From Rhizobacter sp. (lineage in GTDB: Bacteria; Pseudomonadota; Gammaproteobacteria; Burkholderiales; Burkholderiaceae_C), in assembly GCA_019635355.1 (NCBI GenBank), contig JAHBZQ010000001.1, positions 3,534,001 to 3,598,000 of the forward strand: a DNA stretch of 64,000 nucleotides, in the 5' to 3' direction. The notes under the pieces are model-generated. The model worked only from the letters and a program-made list of their open reading frames with translations, was not told where the DNA came from and ran no database searches. The translations under genes and the position numbers were made by a program. Positions 33,771 to 42,725 of the stretch are shown in pieces; the stretch's first letter is position 1, and every line of letters starts with the position of its first letter.

Positions 33771-34421
33771 ATGGCATCGGCGCAACAGCGGGGCGTCCTC
33801 GGTCGGCTGGCCGACGGGATGAAACAGCTCTTCGAGCGGGTGGGCGAGGTGCCTCCGGCGTCGGCGCTGCCCGATGCCGACCTGCTGGCGGGCATTGGCT
33901 GGGCCGAGTTCGAGCGCCAGGTGGCCGAGGGCTTCCGCCACCGGGGGTACGCGGTGAGCGAGACGGGAGGCGGCGGGGGCCGTGCCGTCGACATGGTGCT
34001 CACGCGCGGGCAAGACCAGTTTCTCGTCGACTGCAAACCCTGGCGCACGCTGGCGGTGGGGCCGGCGCCGGTGCGCGAGCTCATCGCGTTGCTGCGCAGC
34101 CGCGAGGCGGCGGGCGGCTTCGTCGTCAGCTCGGGCGAGTTCACCGACGAGGCGCGGCGCCTCGCCGCAGGCCACCCGGTGCAGCTGATCGACGGCAAGG
34201 TGCTGCGCGAGTTGCTCAACACACGCGAAGAGAAGACGCAGCCGGTGGTGGTGCGGCGCGAAGGGCCCTTCCTCGACACCACCTTGCCGCCATCGGCCTG
34301 GCGCCTGCGCGCGCAGCCCTGCCCGCTGTGCGGGGGCGCGATGGAAGAGGCCGAGCGCCACGGGCGGCGGGTGCTGGCCTGCGTGCACCACCCGTTGTGC
34401 GAGGGCGTGCGCGAGGTCTGA
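33771..34421 (+). CDS. Mrr-type restriction endonuclease-fold protein with topoisomerase-like zinc finger
   Basis: Protein of 216 residues from the ATG used. The domain at about 40-140 has the Mrr-like PD-(D/E)xK pattern: Asp74 in GGRAVDMVL, then Asp87 and Lys89 in FLVDCKPW, with a Gly-rich turn. The C terminus has CPLCGGAMEE and, later, CVHHPLCEG, a zinc-ribbon as in topoisomerase I tails. Related proteins in Burkholderiales are annotated as restriction endonucleases, but they occur without a methyltransferase and are probably housekeeping DNA-repair or modified-DNA enzymes. A GTG at 33708 is an alternative start and would add a hydrophobic stretch, making a membrane anchor possible. It is divergent from the sensor kinase. 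Confidence 0.82.
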   Translation: MASAQQRGVLGRLADGMKQLFERVGEVPPASALPDADLLAGIGWAEFERQVAEGFRHRGYAVSETGGGGGRAVDMVLTRGQDQFLVDCKPWRTLAVGPAPVRELIALLRSREAAGGFVVSSGEFTDEARRLAAGHPVQLIDGKVLRELLNTREEKTQPVVVRREGPFLDTTLPPSAWRLRAQPCPLCGGAMEEAERHGRRVLACVHHPLCEGVREV

Positions 34422-34437
34422 GCGGGCCTGGGCGGGC

Positions 34438-34572
34438 TCAGCCGCGGTGCGTTGCCCGGCGCGTGGCGCTGAAGCGCGAGCGCCACAGCGCCAGGCATTC
34501 GACCACGCCCCACAGCAGCGCGCAGCCGAGCGCCGGGGCCGAGCGGAGGAAGAGAGGGCGGTGCCGCGTCAT
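34438..34572 (-). CDS. Possible small membrane protein
   Basis: Frame of 44 residues with one hydrophobic stretch, APALGCALLWGVVECLALW, between basic ends (MTRHRPLFLR and RSRFSATRRATHR). Short proteins with an ALLWGxxE pattern are, as I recall, frequent in Burkholderiales, where they are hypothetical. There is no strong ribosome site, and it is convergent with the endonuclease-fold gene and divergent from the peptidase gene. It may be chance coding. Confidence 0.45.
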   Translation of the reverse strand: MTRHRPLFLRSAPALGCALLWGVVECLALWRSRFSATRRATHRG

Positions 34573-34666
34573 GCCGCCCACCCTAGGGGCCGCGTGTGAC
34601 ACGGGCGTGTCAGCCGAGGCCGGCTCGCCTCGATCAACTGTCACATCACCCGGCTAGGCTCGCCGG

Positions 34667-35689
34667 GTGGACCGCGTCGACTTGCCCGCCCTGGCCGAAC
34701 TGCAAGGCCTCGTGGAGGCCGGCGGCCCGCACCTGCAGCAGCGGGTGGTGTGCGAGGTGACCTGCGGCGACACCCGCCTGCCCGTGCACGTGGTCACGCT
34801 CGGCAACCCCGGGCCCGACGTGCCGGCCATCGGCATCTTCGGCGGGGTGCACGGGCTGGAGCGCATCGGCGCCGAGGTGGCGCTCGCCTTCCTGCGCAGC
34901 CTGGTGATGCGCCTGCCGTGGGACGGCGTGCTGCACCGCCAGCTCGAATCGCTGCGCATGGTCTTCATGCCGCTCGTGAACCCGGCCGGCATGGCGCTCG
35001 GCACCCGCGCCAATGCGCGTGGCGTCGACCTGATGCGCAACGCGCCGGTCGAGGCGGTCGGCCGCGTGCCGTTTCTCATCGGCGGCCAGCGCCGCAGCGC
35101 CGCGCTGCCCTGGTACCGGGGCGTCGCCGGCGCGCCGATGGAGGTGGAGAGCGAGGCGCTGTGCCGGGTGGTGGACGAGGAGCTGCTCGGCCGCCCCTTC
35201 AGCCTGGCGGTGGACTGCCACTCGGGCTTCGGCCTGCGCGACCGCATCTGGTTTCCGCATGCGCACACACCCGAGCCCATCGAGCACCTGCCCGAGCTGC
35301 ACGCACTGCAGCACATCCTCGACCAGGCGCTCACGCACCACCGCTACGTGCTGGAGCCGCAGAGCCGCCAGTACCTCGCGCACGGCGACCTGTGGGATCA
35401 CCTCTACCTGCGCTCGCTCGAACGGCCGGAGCATGTGTTCCTGCCGCTCACGCTGGAGATGGGCTCCTGGCTGTGGGTGAAGAAGAACCCGCGCCAGCTC
35501 TTCTCGCGCCACGGGCTCTTCAACCCGCTGATCGAACACCGGCAGCAGCGGGTGCTGCGCCGCCACGTGGGCTGGCTCGACTTCATGGCGCGCGCGGTGG
35601 CGAGCTACCGGCGCTGGGTGCCGCTCGACGCGGCCGAGCGGGACCGCCTGCGCATCGAGGCCCGCACCCATTGGTACGGGCCGGCGTGA
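34667..35689 (+). CDS. M14 family zinc carboxypeptidase-like protein
   Basis: Cytoplasmic protein of 340 residues with the zinc-site pattern of M14/succinylglutamate-desuccinylase-type peptidases: His62 and Glu65 in GGVHGLERIG, the later zinc His in VDCHSGFG, and a catalytic Glu in LTLEMGS. NPAGM and MRN correspond to the substrate-carboxylate region. There is no signal peptide, so it acts inside the cell. The likely start is GTG at 34667, since the frame opens there and the sequence is family-like from residue 25 on; there is no good upstream ribosome site. It ends three bases before the azoR stop on the other strand. Confidence 0.85.
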   Translation: MDRVDLPALAELQGLVEAGGPHLQQRVVCEVTCGDTRLPVHVVTLGNPGPDVPAIGIFGGVHGLERIGAEVALAFLRSLVMRLPWDGVLHRQLESLRMVFMPLVNPAGMALGTRANARGVDLMRNAPVEAVGRVPFLIGGQRRSAALPWYRGVAGAPMEVESEALCRVVDEELLGRPFSLAVDCHSGFGLRDRIWFPHAHTPEPIEHLPELHALQHILDQALTHHRYVLEPQSRQYLAHGDLWDHLYLRSLERPEHVFLPLTLEMGSWLWVKKNPRQLFSRHGLFNPLIEHRQQRVLRRHVGWLDFMARAVASYRRWVPLDAAERDRLRIEARTHWYGPA

Positions 35690-35692
35690 CGC

Positions 35693-36295
35693 TCAGGCGG
35701 CAACGGTTTCGCCGAACGCCGCGTCGATCTGCGCCGCGGCCGAGGCCAGCGCCTTCTTCTCGGCTTCCGGCCCCATCGCCAGCCCTTCAGCGTAGAAGAA
35801 CGTCACGTCGGTCATGCCGAGGAAGCCCAGCACCGACTTCAGGTACGGCACCTGGCTGTCGGCCGGCGTGTCGCGGTAGAGGCCGCCGCGGGCGAGGGCC
35901 ACATAGACCTTCTTGCCGGTGAGCAGGCCGATCGGGCCCTTGTCGGTGTACTTGAAGGTGACACCGGCGCGGGCGATGGCGTCGATCCAGTTCTTGAGCG
36001 CAGCCGGCACGCCGAAGTTGTACATGGGCACGCCCAGCACCAGCACGTCGGCGGCCTGCACTTCGGCGATCAGCGCGTCGTCTTGCGCCACGCGGGCGGC
36101 CTGGGCCGGGGTGCGCTGCTCGGCGGGGGTGAAGAGGGCGCCCAGCGCGGCTTCGTCGAGTGCGGGCAGGGGCTGCTTGCCGAGGTCGCGCACCGTCAGG
36201 GTGGCCGCGCCCAGGCGCTGCACGATGTCGCCGGCCAGGCGGGTGGAGTGCGAGCCGGTGGTGCGGGCGCTGGAATTGATCTGCAGGACGTTCAT
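35693..36295 (-). CDS. azoR: FMN-dependent NADH-azoreductase
   Basis: Flavodoxin-like NAD(P)H:quinone/azo oxidoreductase of 200 residues, the typical AzoR length. Family motifs are INSSARTTGSHSTRLA at the FMN phosphate loop, VPMYNFGVPAALKNWID and ARGGLY. It reduces quinones and azo bonds and protects against thiol or quinone stress. It is divergent from a LysR gene, a common arrangement in which the LysR protein responds to the toxic compound. The ATG has AAGGAG seven bases before it. An inverted repeat lies in the promoter region. Confidence 0.95.
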   Translation of the reverse strand: MNVLQINSSARTTGSHSTRLAGDIVQRLGAATLTVRDLGKQPLPALDEAALGALFTPAEQRTPAQAARVAQDDALIAEVQAADVLVLGVPMYNFGVPAALKNWIDAIARAGVTFKYTDKGPIGLLTGKKVYVALARGGLYRDTPADSQVPYLKSVLGFLGMTDVTFFYAEGLAMGPEAEKKALASAAAQIDAAFGETVAA

Positions 36296-36339
36296 CGTGG
36301 GCTCCTTGTGGGAAACGTTGTGTCGATGGAGTCACTGTA

Positions 36340-36380
36340 GTTATCCCGAAAACCAACCGGAAGACGTCAAACTGGATAAC
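36340..36380. promoter_or_regulatory. Inverted repeat between azoR and its LysR gene
   Basis: GTTATCC (36340-36346) and GGATAAC (36374-36380) are an exact inverted pair, with centres 34 bases apart. They lie midway between the two divergent start codons and may be half-sites of the LysR regulator. The repeat is seen; the role is inferred. Confidence 0.45.
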
Positions 36381-36421
36381 ATTGTTCCGCCAATGCAACG
36401 ATGCTGAACGATGAGGTCCCC

Positions 36422-37390
36422 ATGAACATGATCGAACCCAACGACCTGCTGCTTTTTGCGCGGGTGGTGGAAGAGGGCAGCTTCAGCCGCGCGGGCGAGC
36501 GCCTGGGCCTGCCGAAGTCGACCGTGTCGCGCCGGGTGGCGGCGCTCGAAACTCAATTGGGTGAGCGCCTGCTTCTGCGCACCACCCGCAAACTCAACCT
36601 CACCGACCTCGGCCACAGCCTCTTGGCCCACGCCCGGCAGGTGGCCGACGAGGCCGAGGCCGCCGCCGCGCTGGCCCAGCACCGGCAGGTGGAGCCGAGC
36701 GGCCGGCTGCGCGTCTCGATGCCGGGCGATTTCGCGACCGGGGTGCTGAGCGAGGTGCTGGCGGCCTTCGTGGCGCGCTACCCGGCGATCTCGCTGGAAG
36801 TGGACCTCTCGCCGCGTCGTGTCGACCTGATCGGCGAGAACTTCGACCTGGCCATCCGCATGGGCGAGCTGGCCGACGACGCGACGCTCGCCGCGCGGCT
36901 GCTGGCCGACCTGTCGCAGGGCCTGTACGCCTCGCCGGCCTACCTGCAGCGGCGCGGCACGCCCTCGGAGCCCGAGGCGCTGATGGAGCACGACACGCTG
37001 CAGATCCTGTCGCGCCACGGTGAGCCCAAGCCCTGGACGCTGGAGCGCGAAGGCCAGCGCTGGGAGGGCATCCCGCCGGCCCGGGCGCGGGCCAATTCGC
37101 CGGAGCTCTTGATCCGCATGGCGCTGGCGGGTGCGGGCATCGCGATGGTGTCGGACCATTTCGCCGAGGGCCATGTGCGCAATGGCGAGCTGATGCCGCT
37201 GCTGGTGGACTGGTACCCGCCGAGCGCGCCGGCCTGGGCGGTGTTTCCCGGGCGGCGGCTGATGCCGGCGCGCACGCGGGTGTTCCTCGACGCCCTGCAG
37301 GCCGAGTTCACCGGCCCGGCCTGCCAGGCGGCGCAGGTGCGCCATGCCGGCCTGCGCGAGGCGGGGCGCCGCACCGAGCTGGCGACGTAA
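36422..37390 (+). CDS. LysR family transcriptional regulator
   Basis: Regulator of 322 residues with the N-terminal winged helix (about 5-62: DLLLFARVVEEGSFSRAGER, then PKSTVSRRVAALETQLGERL) and an effector domain of the CrgA-like group. The start is the ATG at MNMIEPND, behind GAGG; another ATG lies seven codons upstream. Its position divergent to azoR makes azoR its probable target, as for several quinone-responsive LysR proteins. The 3' end runs into the LapA-like transcript. Confidence 0.9.
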   Translation: MNMIEPNDLLLFARVVEEGSFSRAGERLGLPKSTVSRRVAALETQLGERLLLRTTRKLNLTDLGHSLLAHARQVADEAEAAAALAQHRQVEPSGRLRVSMPGDFATGVLSEVLAAFVARYPAISLEVDLSPRRVDLIGENFDLAIRMGELADDATLAARLLADLSQGLYASPAYLQRRGTPSEPEALMEHDTLQILSRHGEPKPWTLEREGQRWEGIPPARARANSPELLIRMALAGAGIAMVSDHFAEGHVRNGELMPLLVDWYPPSAPAWAVFPGRRLMPARTRVFLDALQAEFTGPACQAAQVRHAGLREAGRRTELAT

Positions 37391-37484
37391 GCCCACGTCC
37401 CGCAGCGGGATTCGGGCCCGTCCTACAGCCCCGGCGCGGCCGGGCCCCTACGCTGTGCGGCAGATTCGTTGGAAGGAGACCCCC

Positions 37485-38009
37485 ATGATCCGCGCCCTCG
37501 CCCTGTTTGCCGTGGTGGTCGTGATCGGCCTGTTCGCGTTGCTGAACTGGACCGCGTTCACCACCCCCACCACGCTGTCGCTGCTCTTCGTCGACGTGCA
37601 GGCCCCGCTCGGCCTGATCATGCTGGGGCTGGTGGTGTTCCTCACCCTGCTCTTCACGCTGTGGGCCATCTCGATGCAGGCCTCGACGCTAATGGAAGCG
37701 CGCCGCCTCAACCGCGAGCTGCAGGCCCAGCGCGAGCTGGCCGACAAGGCCGAGGCCTCGCGCTTCGTGGAGCTGCGCAGCTACGTGGGCGAGGAGCTGC
37801 AGCGTTCGGTGGCCTCGGCCCACCGCGGCCATGAAGAGCTGCTGTCGCGCCTGACCCACCTCGAAGGCGCGCTGCGCCTGGCGCTGGAGCACAACGCGAA
37901 CTCGGTGGCCGCGAGCCTGGGCGAGTTCGAAGACCGACTGGAGCGCGGCGACCTGCCGCCGCCCGAGATCACCTCGCGCGGCGACACGACGCCGCCGCTG
38001 CGCCGCTGA
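37485..38009 (+). CDS. LapA-domain small membrane protein
   Basis: Inner membrane protein of 174 residues with two hydrophobic helices (about 3-21, ALALFAVVVVIGLFALLNW, and about 43-62, GLIMLGLVVFLTLLFTLW) around a short loop. This is the LapA/DUF1049 hairpin. Next comes a long charged, probably coiled-coil cytoplasmic tail (about 70-150) and a Pro-rich end. E. coli LapA works with LapB in LPS assembly control; here no lapB is adjacent, so the role is open. The ATG follows AAGGAG at seven bases. It is followed directly by repeat copy B. Confidence 0.8.
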   Translation: MIRALALFAVVVVIGLFALLNWTAFTTPTTLSLLFVDVQAPLGLIMLGLVVFLTLLFTLWAISMQASTLMEARRLNRELQAQRELADKAEASRFVELRSYVGEELQRSVASAHRGHEELLSRLTHLEGALRLALEHNANSVAASLGEFEDRLERGDLPPPEITSRGDTTPPLRR

Positions 38010-38115
38010 GGCGGGCCGAGCGCCGGGCCGCTCCCAAGTCCTGTCCTGAGGTACCGAAGGGCGGCCCGCATCCCCTCGGGGGATCGGCCGTGTATTCACG
38101 GCCGAGGGGTGGTCA
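38010..38115. repeat. Composite palindromic intergenic repeat, copy B
   Basis: Positions 38010-38038 are identical to copy A (10632-10660). A 23-base insertion (38039-38061) follows, then a segment homologous to 10662-10717. Hairpins are ATCCCC/GGGGAT (38070-38084) and CGGCCGTG-TATT-CACGGCCG (38085-38104). The element ends in the stop codon of the leftward RND gene, as copy A does for the SDR gene. Confidence 0.8.
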
Positions 38116-41100
38116 TTTCCCTTCGTCGGCCACCAGCGTCGGCGTGCCCGCCGGCGGGTGCTCGGCGTGATGGTGGTGCCGCTTGGTGTGCTTCGCCACC
38201 CACTGCTCCAGGTCGTCGACGAAGGTGAACACCACCGGGATCACGAGCAGGCTGAGGAAGGTCGAGGTGATCAGCCCGCCGATCACCACGATGGCCATCG
38301 GTGAGCGGAAGCTCGGGTCCACGCCCAGGCCAATGGCGATGGGCATCATGCCGGCGCCCATCGCGATGGTGGTCATCACGATCGGACGCGCCCGCTTGTG
38401 GCAGGCGTCGAGGATGGCGTCCCAGCGGTCGAGGCCATGCTCGCGCCGCGCCAGCACCACGTAGTCGATCAGCAGGATCGAGTTCTTCGTCGCGATGCCC
38501 ATCAGCATGATCAGGCCGATCATCGACGGCATCGAGAACGCCGTGTGGGTGACGAAGAGCGCGAGGAAGGCGCCCGGGATCGACAGCACCAGCGCCACCA
38601 GGATGGTGGCCGGCTGCACGAAGTCCTTGAAGAGCAGCACCAGCACGATGTAGATGCACAGCACGCCGGTGGCCATCGCCAGCAGGAAGCCCGACACCAG
38701 CTCGCCCATCGCCTCGGCGTCGCCCACCTCGGTGTGCGTCACGCCCGAGGGCAGGTTCTTCATGCTGGGCAGGTTGAGCGCCTGCTCCTGCACTTCGCCG
38801 AGCGGCTGCTGGTTCAGCTCGATCTCGAAGTTGACGTTGCGGCGGCGGTCGAAACGTGCGATCTCCGCGGGGCCGCTGGCCAGCTCGATGGTGGCCACGT
38901 TCGACAGCGGCACCGGCCCGCGCGCGCCGGGCACCGGCAGGCGCGAGAGCACCTCGATGTCTTGGCGGCCGGCGTCCGACAGCTTCACCACCACCGGCAC
39001 CTGGCGCTCGGAGAGGTTCATCTTCGCGAGGCCCTGGTCGTAGTCGCCGGCGGTCGCGATGCGCAGCGTGTCGGCGATCGCGGCAGACGTGACGCCCAGG
39101 TCGGCCGCGCGCGCGAAGTCGGGCCGCACCACCAGCTCGGGCCGCACCAGGCTCGCAGTCGACGTGACCGCGCCGATGCCGGGGATGGTGCGCAGCTCGC
39201 GCTCGACCACCGCCGCATGCTGGGCCAGCACACGGCCGTCTTCACCGGCGAGCACCAGCACGTACTTCTCGCTCGACGCGCCGAGGCCCACCTTCACGCG
39301 CGCACCGGGCAGCACTTCGAGCGCGGTGCGCAGCTGCGCTTCGACGTCCTGCTTGCTGACGCCCTTGCGGTCGTTGCGGTGCGTCATGTTGATCGTCAGC
39401 ACCGCTTTGCGCACCTCGGCCGCCCCTTGCGGCGCGAACGGGTCGGCCCCCGCGCTGCCCCCGCCGATGGCGGTGTAGACCATCTTGATCTGCGGGTTCT
39501 GCTGCACGATCTCGCGCGCCTGCTCGGCGAGGGCGTAGGTGTCCTTGAAGGTGCTGCCGGGCGGCAGCGTCACGGTCACCTGGGTCTGCGAAAGATCATC
39601 GGGCGGGATGAAGCCGGTCGGCAGGAAGGGCACCAGCGCGAACGACCCGACGAAGAACACCGCCGCGCCCAAGAGCGTGAGCAGGCGGTGCTTCAGGCAC
39701 CAGCTGACCCAGCCCATGTAGACCGTGAGCCACTTGGCATCGGCGTGCTCGCGCTTGGGCTTGCGCAGGATGTAGGCCGCCATCATCGGCGTCAGCATGC
39801 GGGCGACCACCAGCGAGAAGAACACCGCGATGGCCGCCGTCCAACCGAACTGCACGAAGAACTTGCCCGGCACGCCGCCCATGAAGGCCGTGGGCAGGAA
39901 CACCGCGATCAGCGTGAAGGTGGTGGCGATCACCGCCAGGCCGATCTCGTCGGCCGCTTCCATCGCCGCCTGGAAGGGCGTCTTGCCCTCGCGCAGGTGG
40001 CGCATGATGTTTTCGATCTCGACGATGGCGTCGTCGACCAGCACCCCCACCACCAGCGAGAGGCTGAGCAGCGTGACCACGTTGATGGTGAAGCCCATTG
40101 CGTGCATCACCGCGAAGGTGGGGATGGCCGACAACGGCAGCGCCACCGCCGAGACGATGGTGGCGCGCCCGTCGCGCAGGAAAAGGAACACCACCAGCAC
40201 GGCGAGGGCTGCACCTTCGTACAGCAGCTTCATCGAGCCGTCGTAGTTCTCGACCACCGGGTCGACGAAGTTGAAGGCCTCGGTGATGGTGATGTCGGGG
40301 TGCTCGGCCTTGAGCTTGTCGAGTGCGGCGCGCACGCCGTTGGTGACGTCGATCTCGCTGGCGCCGCGCGAACGCACGATCTCGAAGCTGACCACCGGCT
40401 TGCCGTTGAGCAGCGCCGCCTGGCGCCGCTCGGCCACGGTGTCGCTCACCTTGGCGATGGCGTCGAGCCGCACGTGGCGGCCATCGCTGAGCGTGACCTC
40501 CATCGCGCCCAGCTCCTGCGCCGTCTGCACGGTGGCGAGCGTGCGCACCGACTGTTCCGCGCCGCCCAGGTCGGCGCGGCCGCCCGAGGCTTCCTGCTGG
40601 ATCTGGCGCAGCTGGCGCGAGACGTCGGCGGCGGTGATGTTGAGCGCGAGCATGCGCCCCGGGTCGAGCTCGACGCGCACCTCGCGCGAGACACCGCCCA
40701 CGCGGGTGACGGCGCCCACGCCGTTGACGGCGAGCATGGTCTTCGAGACCTGGTTGTCGATGAACCACGACAGGGCCTCGTCGTCCATGCGCGTGCTGGC
40801 GACGGTGTAGGTGAGGATGGGCGTGCCGGCGAGGTTGACCTTCTGGATCACCGGGTCACGCAGGTCGGCCGGCAGGTCGGAGCGCACGCGAGAGACGGCG
40901 TCTCGCACTTCGTCGACGGCCTCCTGCGTGGGCTTCTCGAGGCGGAATTCGGCGGTGAGGATGGCGGTGCCGTCCTGCAGCGTGGTGTAGATGTGCTTCA
41001 GGCCCTGCACGGTCGCGAGCGAGTTCTCGATCTTGCGCGCGACCTCGGTCTCCATCTGCGCCGGCGAGGCGCCGGGCAGCGAGGCCGTCACCGTGACCAT

Positions 41101-41232
41101 GGGCAGGTCGATGTCGGGGAAGTTCTGGATCTTCATCGCCCGGAAGCCGAGCAGGCCGGCCAGGGTCAGCATGATGAAGAGAAGGATGGCCGGCGTCGGG
41201 TTGCGGATCGACCAGGACGAGACGTTGATCAT
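38113..41232 (-). CDS. RND efflux pump inner membrane transporter
   Basis: Transporter of 1039 residues, the size of hydrophobe/amphiphile RND pumps such as AcrB or MdtB. It shows the opening NPTPAILLFIMLTLAGL, the Asp pair of helix 4 in VGVLVDDAIVEIEN (proton relay), a large periplasmic loop after helices 1 and 7, and the C-terminal half GIATKNSILLIDY. It exports drugs or metals by proton antiport with a fusion protein and an outer membrane channel. The fusion protein gene is immediately upstream, with 22 bases between; no outer membrane gene is adjacent. Substrates are unknown. Confidence 0.93.
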   Translation of the reverse strand: MINVSSWSIRNPTPAILLFIMLTLAGLLGFRAMKIQNFPDIDLPMVTVTASLPGASPAQMETEVARKIENSLATVQGLKHIYTTLQDGTAILTAEFRLEKPTQEAVDEVRDAVSRVRSDLPADLRDPVIQKVNLAGTPILTYTVASTRMDDEALSWFIDNQVSKTMLAVNGVGAVTRVGGVSREVRVELDPGRMLALNITAADVSRQLRQIQQEASGGRADLGGAEQSVRTLATVQTAQELGAMEVTLSDGRHVRLDAIAKVSDTVAERRQAALLNGKPVVSFEIVRSRGASEIDVTNGVRAALDKLKAEHPDITITEAFNFVDPVVENYDGSMKLLYEGAALAVLVVFLFLRDGRATIVSAVALPLSAIPTFAVMHAMGFTINVVTLLSLSLVVGVLVDDAIVEIENIMRHLREGKTPFQAAMEAADEIGLAVIATTFTLIAVFLPTAFMGGVPGKFFVQFGWTAAIAVFFSLVVARMLTPMMAAYILRKPKREHADAKWLTVYMGWVSWCLKHRLLTLLGAAVFFVGSFALVPFLPTGFIPPDDLSQTQVTVTLPPGSTFKDTYALAEQAREIVQQNPQIKMVYTAIGGGSAGADPFAPQGAAEVRKAVLTINMTHRNDRKGVSKQDVEAQLRTALEVLPGARVKVGLGASSEKYVLVLAGEDGRVLAQHAAVVERELRTIPGIGAVTSTASLVRPELVVRPDFARAADLGVTSAAIADTLRIATAGDYDQGLAKMNLSERQVPVVVKLSDAGRQDIEVLSRLPVPGARGPVPLSNVATIELASGPAEIARFDRRRNVNFEIELNQQPLGEVQEQALNLPSMKNLPSGVTHTEVGDAEAMGELVSGFLLAMATGVLCIYIVLVLLFKDFVQPATILVALVLSIPGAFLALFVTHTAFSMPSMIGLIMLMGIATKNSILLIDYVVLARREHGLDRWDAILDACHKRARPIVMTTIAMGAGMMPIAIGLGVDPSFRSPMAIVVIGGLITSTFLSLLVIPVVFTFVDDLEQWVAKHTKRHHHHAEHPPAGTPTLVADEGK

Positions 41233-41254
41233 GGGGCGGGTCCTTGTCTCACGC

Positions 41255-42442
41255 TCACTTCTTGGGTGCGGCGACCGGCTTCACCGCCGCGCTCGGGGCG
41301 GTGGGGGTGGCGGCGGCCACCGGCGCCTCGACCACCCGCACCACGTCGCCTTCGGCCAGGAAGCCGCCGCCGGCGGCGACCACCTTGGCCAGTGGGTCGA
41401 GGCCGCTCGTGATCTCGACCCGCTCGCCCACACGCCGGCCCACGCCGACCTTGAGCTGCGTGACCTTCGAGTCGGGGCCCACCTTGAGCACGTAGTTGAA
41501 GCCGTCGCGCAGCACCACCGCGCCTTGCGGCAGGGTGAGCGCCTCGCTCTGGCCGATGTCGAACTCGCCGCGCGCGTACATGCCGGCCTTCACCTCGGGC
41601 GCCGAGGCGAGGTCGACGTAGACGATGCCGTTGCGCGTCTGCGCGTCCACCGTCGGCGCGACGGTGCGCACCTTGCCGCTGACCGGCGCAGCGGTGTTGG
41701 TGGCGACCACGCTGGCCACCATGCCGGGCTTGAGGCGCGCGAGGTCGGCCGCCGGCACTTCGGCGCGCCACTCCAGGCGGCCCTGGCGGATCAGGCGGAA
41801 GAGCTCCTGCCCGGCCGGCAGCACGGCGCCCACCGTTGCGCTGCGGGCCGAGATGATGCCGTTGTCGGGCGCGACGACCTGCGCATGCGTGACCCGGATC
41901 TGCGCGACCTTGTACGAGGCCTTGGCGGCTTCCAGGCGCGCCTGGGCGGTGCGCTCGGCGGTCAGGTAGTTGTTGATCTGCTGGCCCGACAAGGCGCCGG
42001 CCGGGCCCAGCTCGCGGGCGCGCTGGGCGTTGGCGGCGGCTTCGCCGAGCATCGCCTCGGCTTCGGCCACCGCGGCCTTGGCCTGCAGCAGGTCGGCCTG
42101 CACGGTGTCGCTTGCGAAAACGGCCAGCACCTGGCCTTTCTTCACCACGTCGCCCACGTTGGCGCGCACCTCGGCCAGGCGCAGGCCGTTGGCTTCGGTG
42201 CCCACGCTGGCTTCCTGCCAGGCGGCGATGTTGCCGTTGGCGCTGATCTTCATCGGCAGCCGGGTGGTCTGTGCCTGCGTCACCGTGACGGTGAGCGCGG
42301 CCTTGGTCGGGGCCGCAGCGGGGGCTTTTGTGTCCTTGGCGTCTTTCTTGGAATCGTCGGCGGCGCGCACGCCCAGCCCGTAGAGGGCAGCGAGCACGAG
42401 GGCCAGGGCGGGCAGCAGGACGGTCTTGGGGCGCAGGGTCAT
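41255..42442 (-). CDS. RND efflux periplasmic adaptor (membrane fusion protein)
   Basis: Adaptor of 395 residues. A signal peptide (about 1-27, LLPALALVLAALYGLGVRA) precedes an Ala/Lys-rich linker, then the barrel-sandwich (VTQAQTTRLPMKISANGNIA and VKKGQVLAVF), an alpha-helical hairpin (about 115-175) and beta-barrel/membrane-proximal domains (about 200-370). A Pro/Ala tail ends it. It links the RND transporter encoded just downstream to an outer membrane channel. No regulator is adjacent. Confidence 0.92.
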   Translation of the reverse strand: MTLRPKTVLLPALALVLAALYGLGVRAADDSKKDAKDTKAPAAAPTKAALTVTVTQAQTTRLPMKISANGNIAAWQEASVGTEANGLRLAEVRANVGDVVKKGQVLAVFASDTVQADLLQAKAAVAEAEAMLGEAAANAQRARELGPAGALSGQQINNYLTAERTAQARLEAAKASYKVAQIRVTHAQVVAPDNGIISARSATVGAVLPAGQELFRLIRQGRLEWRAEVPAADLARLKPGMVASVVATNTAAPVSGKVRTVAPTVDAQTRNGIVYVDLASAPEVKAGMYARGEFDIGQSEALTLPQGAVVLRDGFNYVLKVGPDSKVTQLKVGVGRRVGERVEITSGLDPLAKVVAAGGGFLAEGDVVRVVEAPVAAATPTAPSAAVKPVAAPKK

Positions 42443-42658
42443 GATGGTGTCGAGGCAAAGCGTCGCCGGCAGGAAGCGGGGCGCGATGCTGACACGCCCC
42501 AGCTGACAACGAGGTGTCAGGAGCGCACGTCAATGCCGCGCCTGCGGACATGCAGGCTGATGGGTACTGCGGTTCGAACAGGAACGCGCGTCGGTGCGGG
42601 TGGCGCGGCCGACGCTGCGCGGCGTGAGCCGGTGATGGTAAACCTGGACGCGCCCAAG

Positions 42659-42684
42659 CCCTGGCGCGCGTCCACGCGCCAGGG
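42659..42684. other. 10-bp hairpin in the gap between the adaptor gene and the HNH-like gene
   Basis: CCCTGGCGCG, six bases, CGCGCCAGGG form a perfect stem, 42 bases after the stop of the leftward HNH-like gene. There is no adjacent T run on either strand, so it is not a standard terminator. The rest of the 283-base gap holds no open frame I can support. Confidence 0.5.
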
Positions 42685-42725
42685 TCGGGCACCTTCATGT
42701 TTTCTTAAAGCGCCTGCGGCAGGGT

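Noticed and set aside
38398..41412. Open frame of 1004 codons opposite the RND transporter
   Set aside because: His/Asp/Arg-rich low-complexity translation without any family match, wholly covered by the RND gene.
42659..42684. Rho-independent terminator after the HNH-like gene
   Set aside because: The stem is perfect but no T run follows on either strand, so it is listed only as a hairpin.
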